Positions 24,724 to 36,966 of a stretch of 64,000 nucleotides of DNA are shown here, in pieces. Position 1 is the first letter of the stretch; the number at the start of each line of letters is the position of its first letter. The translations under genes and the position numbers were made by a program. Source of the stretch: Rotaria macrura (lineage: Eukaryota > Rotifera > Eurotatoria > Philodinida > Philodinidae); the NCBI GenBank assembly GCA_900239685.1, contig OENT01000226.1, forward strand, positions 93,103 through 157,102, given 5' to 3'. A model generated the notes under the pieces. That model did no database searches. It saw nothing but the letters and a program-made list of their open reading frames with translations, and was not told where the DNA came from.

Positions 24724-27475
24724 GAGTTCATTTAAATTAGATAATTGATAGATTAATCTATATCATGTCTTTTACGTTCATTTATTTGACACTTTATTGA
24801 TCGTGTAATGAGTCAATTGAAAAAAAAACATACACAATAAGCTTAATCGATTAGAACGAAGAGAAACGATGAATTTCTTACAGTAAAGTTAAGGGACTCG
24901 ATTTGATAGCCAATCAATATACGTCAGCCATGAGTAACTTGGATAAAACTCTATAAAACTCTAAAGTAAAAGATGAGTTATACAAGACCGCGTCAGATGT
25001 TTTGTTATCAGTCATTTAGGTAAATTTGTATATCGAATAAATCCGAGCAAGTGATAATAGATGTCACTAGAAGTATATCACTTGATCGAAAGATGGTAAG
25101 CAGCGATACGAATAGCAAGCGTACCAAGCATAATCAAAGTGTACACACCCCGTGCTAAATCTTGAGTGCACACTGTTTTGTGCGCTGATGAAAATGAAAC
25201 AAAATGTACGCAGAACACTATGTTTAAAAAATCGTTATGTTGCGTTTCATGAAAAAATTGGGTTTTTACATGAGTTAAATCTGACATCAGTGGATGCGAA
25301 AAGCTTATTTTGTATCTACGACCTCTGTTCTTCATTTTCTCTATCGACTAGTGCTGATTTTCTATTTCTTTCTTACTTAGAAAGTATTGACCATTTTTTT
25401 CTTTCCTCTTTTGACATGAAGCGAATAGATTGTTGAACAGACATAACAATGAATACGTCATTTTTTCTAGATTATACCGTTAATTTCGATATATACATTT
25501 TGACATCCTTTGGTTACAAAAGGAAAGTGAACCGATTTATTCTGTTCAATAAACCAAAGTGTGAGAAACCATTTTGCATTTCAATTCTATTCGGAACGCT
25601 GATAGTGAGCGAGCGCATCTTTATAAATAATCGGTATCGCTAGCGACAGAAATGTATTCAAAGTACTTTATGTGACATTAAAAAAGGATATCTTCTCTTT
25701 AACTGGACATGCTTAAGTACAATTGCATGATAATTCTTCACATAATTCTAATCCTCATTTTGCTTACGAGTTGTAAACATACCTGAAAGTCGACTTGCTT
25801 CTTCGTTGTCGATATATTTCAACATTTTGTACTCATATCAGAAATGTTTTTTAAAATGTACTTCTTCTACATGTTTTCTTATCAGTTGTAAAACAAACTA
25901 TGAGAAATGTATTCGTAAATGTGCATAAAAACAAGATGACTTTTATTTCTAGTGGACATGAGGTAAAGAAAAACTAATTCATGTAAGTGTCAGTTGAAAT
26001 GTAGTCGAATACTGTATGAAGATAAATTCGTGTGATAGCATCGGTAATTTCGTCTTCTTTTTTCAGTGTATTTCTCAGCATTTTGTATATGCAGCATACT
26101 TATGAAGAACTTATACATAGATGTGGTTCAAGTTCTGGAACAATAATTTCTAATTGTAGAGCTATGAAACAAATAATCTTTGACAACACGTTCGAACATT
26201 GTAGCTTTCACGAATACTTTTTATTGTTGCAAAACTAGTGAATACTTGTGACATATGAGGCTGGATTGTACAACTTTGCATTCAACATTTGAAAAACAAA
26301 TACTAAAAAGCAAACATCTTTATAGGTATCCAATATTTAAGTCATTACAATTGATGATCGAATTTATCGTGATATTTGAGAACACATTAAATTAATATGT
26401 TAATCCAGGGCTAACTGTGACACTTATGTCCTGATTTTTCAAGATTTACGCAACTATTGTATCATTGTTGATTATTAACAGTATTTTGGAGATGGCTATC
26501 TCATATAGTTTTCGATTGTGCATTACTGTACGAAATATTGGATCCGCTTATTTTAGCATTTCACTTGATTAAATAAAGTTTTCTTATAGATATATATATA
26601 TATCGAATCTGCAGATGTGCTGGTGCGCAGATTTTTTTCATTTTACGGCTCTTGTCCTGCTAATAGTGCGATTTCGGCTAGAAAAGAAACGAGACTCCAA
26701 TAGTAAGGGATGCTTTCTATCCAATATCACATGTCTGAGGATAATAAAACGCATACACAATGTTTTATTAGAGGGAGCAAACAAAAAGAAAAAAGCAGAA
26801 CTCGAAGTATGTATTCGACGAAGAAAGCTTCATTCTGAACAATAGTACCACGATAAGGCTTGAAATGTCTTAGCCATTTTCCTGATTTTCCGACGTATAC
26901 TGCAGCAATCCCTGCTGATCTTCCTGATTCGTCTAGATTGAAATGAAAATTTTCATGCTCGAACTCAATATATCAGAGCTGTGAGTGACAAGAATCATAA
27001 TTGTCGAAACTTTTAAATACTATTCATTCATGGAAATCATCTAATACTCCAAACTAATTCTGTTCGTTTTACAATTTCGATCCTTTGCTATATTTGAGTG
27101 ATTGATGATTATGATGTACCTTAAGAGAGATATCCTGCTTATCAAGTTTAATGTCAGACGATGTGATTAGGTCGTTGCGATTTTTAAGACACGATGAACA
27201 ACCTTTTTCATAGATCAATCATAAATTCGAAAAAACTGAATTAGAACTTGCATGCACATTCGTATAAGTAGTTTTGACTCAGATGCCAAATATGTCGAAT
27301 AATTATCTTAGCATATGATTGGCGCTAAAGTTCTCATAATACGTAGGTATGTTGATAATTAATTACATCTGTATCATGAACATTGATATTAGTATCAATG
27401 ATTTCATCGTATTCTTTTAAAAGGAACCAAACAGATAAATTTAATATAATCGATACAAATATTATCATATTTACG
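24724..27475. other. Intergenic region between divergent genes
   Basis: 2.75 kb between the RSBN1 and chromodomain gene starts, which point away from each other. Only short unconvincing frames occur. A TA run lies at 26587-26602. Promoters for both genes should lie here but no motif can be named. Confidence 0.5.
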
Positions 27476-28154
27476 ATGTCAACAAGAATTGATAATAGCA
27501 ATGAAAATACTTGGAATAATATCAAAGTAATAAATAAAAAAAGAAAAGATTTTTTTTTGTTTTTTTTTTCAAAAATTCATATTTTAGGCATTTTTTAATC
27601 CTCAAAATTCAATGATCATAATAGCTATCATTTGTTTGATGTTTTTTTTCATTACTTTATGTCTCGTATTTATAATAATTCAATTATTAAAGAAGAAACG
27701 CCTATATAAGAATAGAACAAAAACAACACCAACTAATATACCTAATCATTATCCAAAAGTAGAACATCATTTAAATATTCCACCATCACCTATTCAAATG
27801 GGTCTAACATCAAATCAAATAGCTTCATTAGGAACAATTAATTCTACTACTAAAGATATTAAAATTCAAGAATCCTTACCAACAACAAATATTCCTCTAT
27901 CAGCACATGAAAGTAATAAAACGCAATCGTTTGATAATTTTGAAAATGAACTTAAACGAACGTGCCAAGAAAAAGGTATTTCATCATCTCATACAACAAA
28001 CGTATCATCGATTCATGATGATGATGTTGAAACTGTTAATGAAGTACTCGGCATGGAAGAACGTAATGGAAAAGTTTATTATAAAGTTAATTTTACTGGT
28101 CATCCATCAGATTATACGGCATGGGTGTGTGAAGAAGACTTAATACCTGAATAA
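27476..28154 (+). CDS. Membrane-anchored chromodomain protein
   Basis: Exons 27476-27526 and 27588-28154 (61-nt intron, phase 0) encode 205 aa. The first ~25 residues are polar. Residues ~26-48 form one strongly hydrophobic helix rich in I, F and L, followed at once by the basic stretch KKKRLYKNR, so by the positive-inside rule the C-terminal part faces cytosol or nucleoplasm. A polar, Ser/Thr/Asn-rich linker leads to a chromodomain at the extreme C-terminus (~165-205): ETVNEVLGMEERNGKVYYKV then NFTGHPSDYTAWVCEEDLIP. The usual W of the K-W-x-G strand is F here, and NTWEP reads TAWVC, so the methyl-lysine cage may be weakened. A helix plus a chromodomain is an unusual pairing; a nuclear-envelope role is only inference. 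The stop is followed by AT-rich sequence with AATAAA-like signals. An earlier upstream exon cannot be excluded. Confidence 0.72.
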
Positions 28155-28723
28155 TAACAATAATAAAATTTTCCTTGAACTTTGATTATTGTATACAAGG
28201 TGTACAGAATAAATATACATACTTAAAACATGATCTAGAATAACTGTTCTTGAATAAAAGATAGAATATGACATTTTTAAAGACAAATTTCTACAAGGTT
28301 TTCCATGATTCGTCTAAACGTGATCTTATCTAATAATTTTACTGAAGCCAACCCTCTAATTATTCCGAAATAGATATTGTGTAATTACTCACAACGAAAC
28401 AATTTCAACTACCTCATCGTGTGTGAGGTCAGGCTTTATTTATAAGATAAAACTCATCGAAGTAAGAACAGTCTTAAACAATGTAATACTCTTAGATCTC
28501 CTGTGCATAGTTATAGCTATTTTATGTCAATATCAGCCAGTGGCATGCTATCGGCCAAACATAGAAATAATATCATTCGATATCTCATAGATATCATGCG
28601 AATGAAATTGCCATAAAATAGCTCTCATATGGTACAGAAAACCTATAGGAACATTAAATTGTTTAAGTTTTGTGTGGTTGGGTTTGAATGGGAATTTTCT
28701 TCGCAATGATACTGACATCCACT
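28155..28723. other. Convergent 3' intergenic region
   Basis: 569 bp between the 3' ends of the chromodomain gene (+) and the metalloprotease gene (-). AT-rich with polyadenylation-like AATAAA words near 28209; no gene seen. Confidence 0.6.
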
Positions 28724-29806
28724 CTATAACAACTTGATCAATCGCCATTTTTGAGCTGCTGTACCATTATCACTCCAGATTTGAACATTGGTACCGTCAT
28801 TTGTTCCGGAATTATTGACATCCAATGCTTTGCCACAAATGACGTTAATAAGTTTGTAAATATTTTGATCGCCTGTGACCTGAATATGCCATCGTTGTGC
28901 AGCCGTACCATTATCTTCCCAAATTTGTACATTTGTACCATTCAACGTTCTTGACTGCTCGACATCCAATGCTTTGCCACAAATAACATTTTTGAGTTTG
29001 TACGAACCATTACCAGTGCTTTGTATGTGCCACTTTTGAGCGGAAGTATCATTATCTGTATAGATTTGTACATTAGTACCATTTGCTGTGCCTGAACAGG
29101 TGACATCCAGAGCTTTGCTACTGTTCACATTGACCAACTTGTAGACACCGTTAGGGACAACATCTGTGGTGGGTCCAGTATCACTGAGTTGAGGATTGTG
29201 AGCATATTCATTCCATAGATGATTGATGGTCTTGCCAGTCAATTGCTCCCATGTTTGGTTGGTGTAAGATCGCTGTCTTAAATGCAAGTTGAGTTGTTCG
29301 ACGATCGACGAATCGACTCGATTTTCAAGCCACATGAGAAATCGTGCAGTCACTCTGTAGCTATCAGTATACATCTGACCGAAACTGTAGTCTGGCATTG
29401 ACCAACCAGCTACTTCATTGTTTATACCGTACTTTGCTCGCACATAGTCAGCAATACCCTCGACGAGCCAGATTGGATTATCAGATGAATAGTCTTGTAC
29501 GATGTGCATCAATTCATGAGTTACTATATCAGTATCAACCGGATGCTCATGAAGCCATTTTGCACTGAACATCACATTAGATCCACTGGTAGCTGCTGGG
29601 CAGTTATTAAAATTGGGGTCTACTGTAAAATGAACGTTGCGAGCAGAATTCGAATTAAACCGTGAAACAATTCGAGGATAGACAGCAAAGAAAGTTGCGA
29701 TCATACGTTGTTCTACTTCAGAACTTAATAAATCATCCTTATTACAAAAGGTCAGTACATAGGTACCATTGTCATAATTCGAAACTTTACCATACGAAGT
29801 TGCCAT
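28724..29806 (-). CDS. BSP-type metalloprotease with C-terminal ricin-B-type lectin
   Basis: A single open frame of 360 aa without introns. Residues ~15-210 resemble the basic secretory protein/peptidase family: TDIVTHELMHIVQDY carries the zinc motif HExxH at 97-101, and IWLVEGIADYVRAKYG supplies a downstream Glu typical of these gluzincin-like folds. After a short Thr/Pro linker, residues ~226-360 form a beta-trefoil built of three repeats, each with YKL-N, KALDV, GTNVQI and a Q-x-W signature (QKW, QRW, QKW); such domains bind sugars. No signal peptide is visible at this ATG; the frame stays open for 15 codons upstream to a TAG, and a TTTTTCAAG acceptor-like site there leaves room for an upstream exon. 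Lack of introns and a domain pairing common in bacteria and fungi point to horizontal transfer (inference). The substrate is unknown. Confidence 0.86.
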   Translation of the reverse strand: MATSYGKVSNYDNGTYVLTFCNKDDLLSSEVEQRMIATFFAVYPRIVSRFNSNSARNVHFTVDPNFNNCPAATSGSNVMFSAKWLHEHPVDTDIVTHELMHIVQDYSSDNPIWLVEGIADYVRAKYGINNEVAGWSMPDYSFGQMYTDSYRVTARFLMWLENRVDSSIVEQLNLHLRQRSYTNQTWEQLTGKTINHLWNEYAHNPQLSDTGPTTDVVPNGVYKLVNVNSSKALDVTCSGTANGTNVQIYTDNDTSAQKWHIQSTGNGSYKLKNVICGKALDVEQSRTLNGTNVQIWEDNGTAAQRWHIQVTGDQNIYKLINVICGKALDVNNSGTNDGTNVQIWSDNGTAAQKWRLIKLL

Positions 29807-30662
29807 ATTATCAACAAAAATCTTGAAAAAGAATAAGATAACTGAGTCTGTCTAAGTAATTAAATCTAGATGAGCCGAATTCAACTGAATCAAACAATAC
29901 TTTCGATTAGTAAATCTGGCATTTAATTTTCTTTCCAGACAGTGTAGTAGCACAAACGTTTTTCGATTACTCTGTAATGAGAATTCACATATAGCGATCG
30001 AAAATCGATTATACTAAATTATTTAAGGTTTTATACAACAATACACTATTTAGACACAATAGCGGCACCAATGAATGCAGGAAAGTTGATTACAAGGTTG
30101 ACGCAGAGAAACAAAAAAAAAACCATGATATAGAGGCAAAGTCGTGGACGTGTATAGAATGAAGAAATCGTATTGCGCAACTCAGAAATGAAAAACAGCA
30201 AGTAACGAACAACGAACGTTGAGGAATCAAAAAATAATGGTCCTATTTCACTTATCATAGCAGAATCATCTCTCTCGTCGTCCTGCATTCTTATCTCCAC
30301 TTCAAAAAGTCGAGAAACATATTTTTATGAGAATTAAAGCGAATGTGAAGACAAACAGTGACGATTAGCAAGCAAGAGAGGTGACATTTGTAACATACAA
30401 GCAACAGTGGGAGAAAACAAAAGTGTAACACTGATTCTCCAGTATGAAGTTCCAGTCGAAAAAAAAGTGCAACGACAACAGGCCTACTAGAGCTATTCCC
30501 CTATGAGCATAGTATTTTTTATTCAGTCTTGATTAATAGTTCAACCAGTGACGGGAACAGGTTGGTCTATTATGATGATTAGTCAGGTACTCTAATGAAA
30601 ATAAATATCCGAAGATACATGTGAACCCACTAATCGCAGTTCCTGTTTGAGAATTTTCACGC
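29807..30662. other. Intergenic with one small frame
   Basis: AT-rich stretch; apart from the 84-codon minus-strand frame described separately nothing is recognised. Confidence 0.5.
30046..30300 (-). CDS. Possible small membrane protein (84 aa)
   Basis: An 84-codon frame with an acidic polar start and a hydrophobic helix near the C-terminus (CLYIMVFFLFLCVNLVI) preceded by basic TRPR. The composition resembles a real single-helix protein, but there is no family match and no supporting splice context. It could be chance. Confidence 0.3.
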   Translation of the reverse strand: MEIRMQDDERDDSAMISEIGPLFFDSSTFVVRYLLFFISELRNTISSFYTRPRLCLYIMVFFLFLCVNLVINFPAFIGAAIVSK

Positions 30663-31123
30663 TTCCTAAGCAGAGAAAATTTTTCAAAAACGCGTTTAAG
30701 CGACCGAAAATGATCGGAAAATCTAGAAAAGTGGACGTGTTTGAATGACAATCGATGTTCCCGATTGTGAGTGAAAAACGCTCACTTTCCCACCTTCTTG
30801 TACGTTTAATCTCGTTTTCAGACAAAAAAAGCTAGTAAATGTATAAAAAAAAGAGAAATTGTGGTCGTCTTATTAATACTTAAGAACTCTTATTATGATC
30901 CCGTCATTGATAACGAGTATACAATAAACAACCACTATTTCTCTTTGTTTTTAATGCCTTTACTATCTTTTTTTGGCTGAAAACGCGATTAAACGCACAA
31001 GAAGGTGGGAAAGTGAATGCTTTTCACTCATAATCTGGAACTTCGATTGCCATTCAAACACGTCCACTATTTTGGAGTTTCCGTCTATTTTCTGGCACCT
31101 TTGAAAAATTTTGTCTGCTTGGG
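30663..31123. repeat. Long imperfect inverted repeat (hairpin)
   Basis: The left arm (~30663-30885) reads back as the reverse complement of the right arm (~30905-31123). Shared words include AACACGTCCACT, ACAAGAAGGTGGGAAAGTGA, GATTAAACG, AAAGAGAAAT and TTTGAAAAATTTT. Arms are ~215 bp, visibly diverged, with a short loop. A transcript would fold into a long double-stranded stem. No transposase or clear target-site duplication is seen. Confidence 0.85.
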
Positions 31124-33872
31124 TCATTTAGAAAATACCAAAAGTTAACCAGAAGCACTAAAAAGTTATTTCCCATAATATTTCAGTACGTTTTACGAAT
31201 GGAAAAGTTTCTTTTCATAACTAGTGTGCGACAAACATGTTTCCATAAAAAATCTTGGACGTTTTCTTGTAGCAAATGTGCTCTTTCACCCAACTGTCGG
31301 TGTTTTCTGCATACGTGTGAAAACGCTCAAATTGGAACTATAACTATTGCATTTAAACTCGCTGTTTTGAAACTTCATTTCTCTTTCAATAGTGAAATAC
31401 TAAGTGACTTGTGTAGCCTAGTTTCGATGATTCACCATACATCAATGATTGGTACATTTTATAAAGAATTTATCGTAACTGGACAGAGTTCTGTGAGTTT
31501 TGCACGAGTATTTACTGCTCAATGGCCTCCTCATTGTGTAATTGAAGGGTCTGTATAGATTCTACGGCGGAAAATATGTGAAAGAACTCACACCATCTGA
31601 TACTTACATGAAGTTTTTGTGTGAGTTAATATAGATGGGGCCGTAGACTCATCTTTGGCACATTTTGTCTTGTCTTCACTGTCTATGGCTATAAAAATTT
31701 AGTAAACAGGAGTTTATAGGATGCAACGAACCATGGTAAAAGTTGGGTGCCATCATAAACGTGTCTGATATAAGAAGAGCTTTACTACGCAATTGTGTGG
31801 TCGAGTGAAAAGTACCTTAAAGCACGATGACTCATTTTCAATACGTCATCTTAAATCGAGGGTGTGTCAGAAGTGTGAATATAGAGTATAGGAAAATAAG
31901 CAAAAGTTTGTTAAAATGTACTGCGCTAATAGTACTGTTGGTTTTTGCGGAAATATTGATTGAAACTTAGAAATTATGGGCAAGGATTATTTTATATTGG
32001 TAGTAAATGATCCAGATAACCGATTGAGTCAAAAAATTTGCAATTTCGATAAAACGAGGAAGCGACTTTTAAGTGAAGCAAACTCTAGATTCTTTTCTTG
32101 CTAACCTTCACTCCAATTCTCATACTGTTTTATTTAGTGCACTGTGTCATTGGTGGGTAGCAACAGTCTGATTGTCGAAGAAGCAGAAAGTCATACACGT
32201 AATCCCAAGAAAGGAGTGCCAATGTATATATACTTTCACTTTTAGTTTATGTGATAAATTATATTATCAATAGTTTATATTTATTTTAAATTAAGACGTG
32301 AAAAATACATGTTGTCTCAAGTGCACAGGTATGGGCCTATTTTAGCAATCATTACGTCTGCCCATACATTTAAAATATGAACAGTTATTAAGAGTTTTCA
32401 ACTTCTTCGATATTTTAAAAGTTTACAATTTGCAGTGAACTTAAAAATACGCAGCGTTTCTAATAGAAATCTAAAAGTACGTACAAATGGGTACTTTATA
32501 TTTATTAACAAAGTGTCTATTGGTACTTTGTTTTAAGTAAGTGCGTACCTCAAAGTACCATAGACTAAAACTAATAAAGAAAACAAAAACAAGGTTATCT
32601 TTGAATCAGTCTTTTATTAGAAATCTATTTTTGTTCAAAAGAAAACGAAATAAAAAAATACGACATTTATAAATAACAAAATTATGTACACATATCTGAA
32701 CATATTTAAGTGATACTTCTGAATTAAGTACTATTTGCTGTGAGATATATATATAAGACGAAAAAAAAGAATATTGTATATGTTTATGTTACTCACTTCA
32801 TTTTCCCTTGTATAGTATCAAATAAATAGATTTATGAATTTGAAGAAAATAAATTGAAAATGAGATAATTATGAAACCAAAACAAATGAATAAGATATGT
32901 ATTTGAAAAATTTTAATCTAAAAGGGGAGAATCGAAAATGAATTCGAGTTAAGTTAAGTAAAATTCTCAGCTCGCACTACAAGTAAAACATGTCTACACA
33001 TAAATAAGAGGATCTGAACAGTGTGATAATAATGGCATGAGAAATCAAACAAAGTACATTTTTATTTTACAAAGTACTCTCAATGTACTTTGCTTTTTAT
33101 TTCAAAATGCAAAACACGGAACTTTTCGAAAATCGATGGTGACTCGGGTACTTTGCTTCTGCTTGGGGTACTTAACGTTAGAAAGAATGAAAACACGTAG
33201 GGAATCAACATTATCTACACTTAAGTTAATTCATCGATCGCTTTTCTTAGATTATATATTTCAATCGCATTAATGAAACCAACCGAAAAAGTATAATTAT
33301 TTTTCGTCAACTAATCATCGATATCATCCATTTGAATCGAATCGTAAACGATCGATCACATTTTTCCGCCAGTCTCACTTTTCGGTTTCATTTTTGGCAT
33401 TTTACCATTACACCTTTAATCACAACGCACTGGATACAGCAAATGTAACTGGTGGAAAAGCAATCAATGAAAGCAGCGTTACCAGAAAGAGAAAGCGAAG
33501 GATAGATGGCTGAAGCTTGGAGATTGACTTAGGATATGGTTTTGCGTCGAGTATGAGTATCAGAGTGACCGTGTTGTTGCTCTGGGTATGAGTGAGACTG
33601 GTAAAGGAAGGGAAACACCAAGTCACACAAACACCCACATAATTTTGATGTAGAAGTCGATGTGAAAAATTTTCTTGAAGGGTATAAAGCACACAAGAAT
33701 ATGTTAAGTGCTGAACTAATCAGATTAATTTGTCAAATGAAGGAAAATTTTTAATAAAATATCCATTGCTATACATTTCTGATATTATCACAAGTTTTCA
33801 AATTGTCTAAAGACACAATCGAGTTCTCTGGCATTTAAAATCCTTTTCATATAGATATTGTTCATTAGAGAT
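31124..33872. other. Intergenic with a GTACTTTG motif cluster
   Basis: No recognised gene. Plus-strand frame 31199-31558 and minus-strand frame 33420-33692 match nothing known. The segment 32478-33175 has repeated CAAAGTAC/GTACTTTG words near both of its ends and may be a decayed element. Confidence 0.45.
32478..33175. repeat. Candidate element with CAAAGTAC/GTACTTTG motifs at both ends
   Basis: Left cluster at about 32478-32560 (GTACTTTA, GGTACTTTG, CAAAGTACC) and right cluster at about 33050-33175 (CAAAGTACA, CAAAGTACT, GTACTTTGC twice, GGTACTTAA). The two orientations together form the palindrome CAAAGTACTTTG. Exact ends and duplications could not be fixed. Confidence 0.45.
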
Positions 33873-36800
33873 TTAATCGTCGTCTTCATCACTTGTTTCT
33901 TCAGCTGTACGTAGCCATTGAATGAATTCGTTGGTGTAGTTTCGAATTTCTGTTGGGATTGCTTTATTAACAAGTTGTTCCGACTCCTAAACGGAAATCA
34001 TCCATGGTAACCAGTAGAATATTCTTCATTCTACGTACGTCTACCTTCTCAAGCCAGTGATAGAAAGCATGTTCCGCCACAATGTCGTTTTTATAAAGTT
34101 TATAAAAAATGTTTAAAATGACCTGTTTCTTGAATATTTTTTCTCGTAATTCTTGATTTGCACAAATCATCGTTTCCAGTCCGTCTAACAGAGATCTCTG
34201 TCCTTCAGCATTTTTTGCACACAACTATTAAACGGATCATTCTAATAGAAAAAAATTCCAAGCATACAATAAATGGAATGCATACTCTGTAGAGCAACAC
34301 TTTGTATACATCTATTTCTTTGATAATCTGATCTGTAAATAAACATTCGGCAATATAAAATGGAGCTTTCCCCATTACATTCATTCGTTCAGCTTCAATT
34401 ATCAATTCTTGAACTGAAATCGGATCGCTTAATTGATTAGCCAATTTCTTTTTCTAGAGAAATAGCAGCAAGAATATTCACTTAATGAATAAAATACTGA
34501 ACTAACTTTCAATATAGACTTAAACTGTTCACAATCTTCTTGGATTTGATTTTCACGATCTTCCATCGGAACCATACTATTAATTTGAATGCTACATTCA
34601 GCGACAGATAATGTCGATGCGTCGTCCCAATCGTCATTCTGATCATCATAGACAATGGAGATGAATTTATGTATACTTCAATTCAATCAAATTACTTGTT
34701 CTTCTTCTCGCACAATCGTAGCAATCTCCTCTGAATCACGATGATCAGAATTTTTGTTACCTTGAAGTAAATGTTTTAGAATGAACTTCGTAAATTTGTT
34801 GGATCCGACTTGACTTGTACTTATATTACCACAAGCATCACACCTTTGATAAATTTCGTTTTCGTTTTTCTGATGACAGCTCTAAAATATAATATAAAGA
34901 ATGGATGCCTGCACATTGTAAACTTGATGATAGTACTCAATCATGATACTGCTAGCATACTTTGGTTGAACATTTTTATACTAGTATATGTAGTTGTAAC
35001 TAACTATTCTTTGTTGGCTACTTGATATTATCAGTGTCAGTTTTGAACTGGGAAAATAAAGATGTTGACTTGCTCAATACTGCTTCTGTTAGGACACAAT
35101 AGGGAGTTGTGTAAGCCGCTCCGGTAACAAGGGAGCTACCCAAGTACTCCCCTTCGATTTCAATCAATTGAATCAAAGTATAGCTAACTCTCACTCATTT
35201 TGCTGTCATCTTTTTAAGATGACCAAGTATCACACGATGTCTATTGAAACTCGAGAGAAACGTTTGCACGACCTTTGTGATTTAACTCGATCGTAAATCG
35301 AATAATCTGATAAGAATTTGAAGTATTTCAATTTTTCTAAATAGACTATCTAGTGTTCTGCCATCAAATTATTGTCTATTTATTCCTTTTAGTTATTAAT
35401 ACCATACGGTTAAGGCTATCCCAACTGTCGGTTAATCTGAAAAGATTATTAATCGATAGAGCTTCCAATTCTTCATCCATGACAATCTACTGTAACTCAT
35501 TTTCTTTAACTACTCATTGACAAAAGAAAGAAATTGATGAATACGTTCGAGCCGTAAGACGGTAAGAGCTTATTTCACTAATACTGATTCTATTTTAAAA
35601 TATCTCTAAGCCAAGAAAATTTTGAAAAGAATCAATTGGAATTTCCAACCATCAACGACGATCGGTGGTTTGACTTATACGTTTACATATATGAATCATT
35701 CAAATTTTGACCTACTAATTCAGTTTCCGGATTGTCACAATACTGACACAATACGAATTTGTCTATAAAACTATCCAATAAATCTTGCAATCTTTCTTGA
35801 GTGTGCGCTCCTTTGATAGTATATCGATCTGATGTTACCTTCATTTGCACCGATGTACTTAATGCCAAAGAAAAATATTTTATTATATCTAGGAATAGAT
35901 ACAGTTTAAAATGAAAATAGTATTAATTGACATTCGATATTCAATTATGAAATCGATACTTACAAATTGGTGGACGGTGAAGAGCTTTTGCCACCGCTGA
36001 TACATTTACCAAAACTGTTGCACAATTATTTCCTGCTCTTGTCACCTAGGAAATCATAAAAAGAATATATGCGCATTAGGTATTTCAAGATATTTAAAAA
36101 ACCTATCCTTATTTGGATTCAATAGAGAATTCATTGATGCTAAGAAACAATGAATTTTATTTTCTCAGCATGTTTTTCTATGTTGGTGTAAAGAATTAAA
36201 AAGTTCAGCACTTACTCAATTAATCAAGAGTGAAATTCTATTTCATATTGTCACCTTGCATTCACACGATGCAATGCTCAATATAGTGATTTACATCACT
36301 AGTTAGAGAATATCGCACTCGATATTTCAATCATCTTAACAAATGTACTTTTCACTGGCGTTCTGAAGAAAAGATCATCGAGCAAACAGTTAGCTCTATT
36401 GGAAATGCAAAATTTCATTGTAAATATTATCGGGTAAAGTTTAACTGGCATATACGAAACATTCAGATTTCTCTTGATTAAAAACAGTCAAGTCGTTGCA
36501 AATGTACTGGACAATAGTTGTTTTTATTGTTTTTATGCGTGCTAACTCAAAGCTTATCCTCTCAAACATTTCTTCAAAATCTTTGAAAAACTTATCAAAA
36601 GGTATAGAATTTTGCAGCCAATACGTAAGAAACGAACAGAATTATTGTTAAAGAATATCCATCATAGTTTTAATTTTAGTTCATCTTATTTGGAGAGCTG
36701 AGTACAAGTATATCTTATAAATTCAATACTTGCTACGAAAATAAAGTAAACCGTTTTGCAAAATCATGAACTCTCGTCGGTGAGAATTCAAGACCAAATT

Positions 36801-36966
36801 TTCAAATAAGATTTTGTTGTCTTAATAATAGGAAATGATCATTGATTGTTGACTACTCGTTCTGTCTTTTTCTTTCCTTTAGTTTAATTACCATGACAGC
36901 AAGCCTTGGCATCGTATAACGATGAAATGGATCTGTGTTTGCACGGGGAATGTTTATCGTTGCCAT
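33873..36966 (-). CDS. EIF5: Translation initiation factor eIF5 (divergent)
   Basis: eIF5 triggers GTP hydrolysis by eIF2 at start-codon recognition. Eight exons joined in phase: 36966-36892, 36045-35964, 35888-35716, 34881-34696, 34638-34507, 34453-34286, 34224-34045 and 33986-33873; 369 aa (human 431). The N-terminal GAP domain has PFHRYTMPRL, whose Arg matches the arginine finger (human R15), then AKALHRPP and KYF (Lys matching human K55). The position of human K33 aligns with a non-Lys residue. Zinc-ribbon cysteines LCQYC and RCDACG flank an 834-nt intron. The acidic NDDWDD linker is short. The C-terminal W2 HEAT domain is complete: LLDGLETMICANQELREKI, HAFYHWLEKESEQLVNKAIP, EFIQWLRTAEE and an acidic tail. 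Joining HWLEK to ESEQL uses a 58-nt intron. A TTCTAG acceptor lies ~20 nt before the ATG. Confidence 0.91.

Noticed and set aside
25078..25436. Overlapping 85-94 codon frames on both strands
   Set aside because: Neither has a recognisable domain; mutual antisense openness suggests chance.
28738..28954. Frames on both strands within the lectin repeats
   Set aside because: Shadows of the three-repeat beta-trefoil coding sequence.
31199..31558. 119-codon plus-strand frame
   Set aside because: Cysteine-containing but without domain, homologue or splice context; possibly repeat-derived.
33420..33692. 90-codon minus-strand frame with a hydrophobic C-terminus
   Set aside because: No family, no neighbour support and no splice signals that extend it; probably chance.
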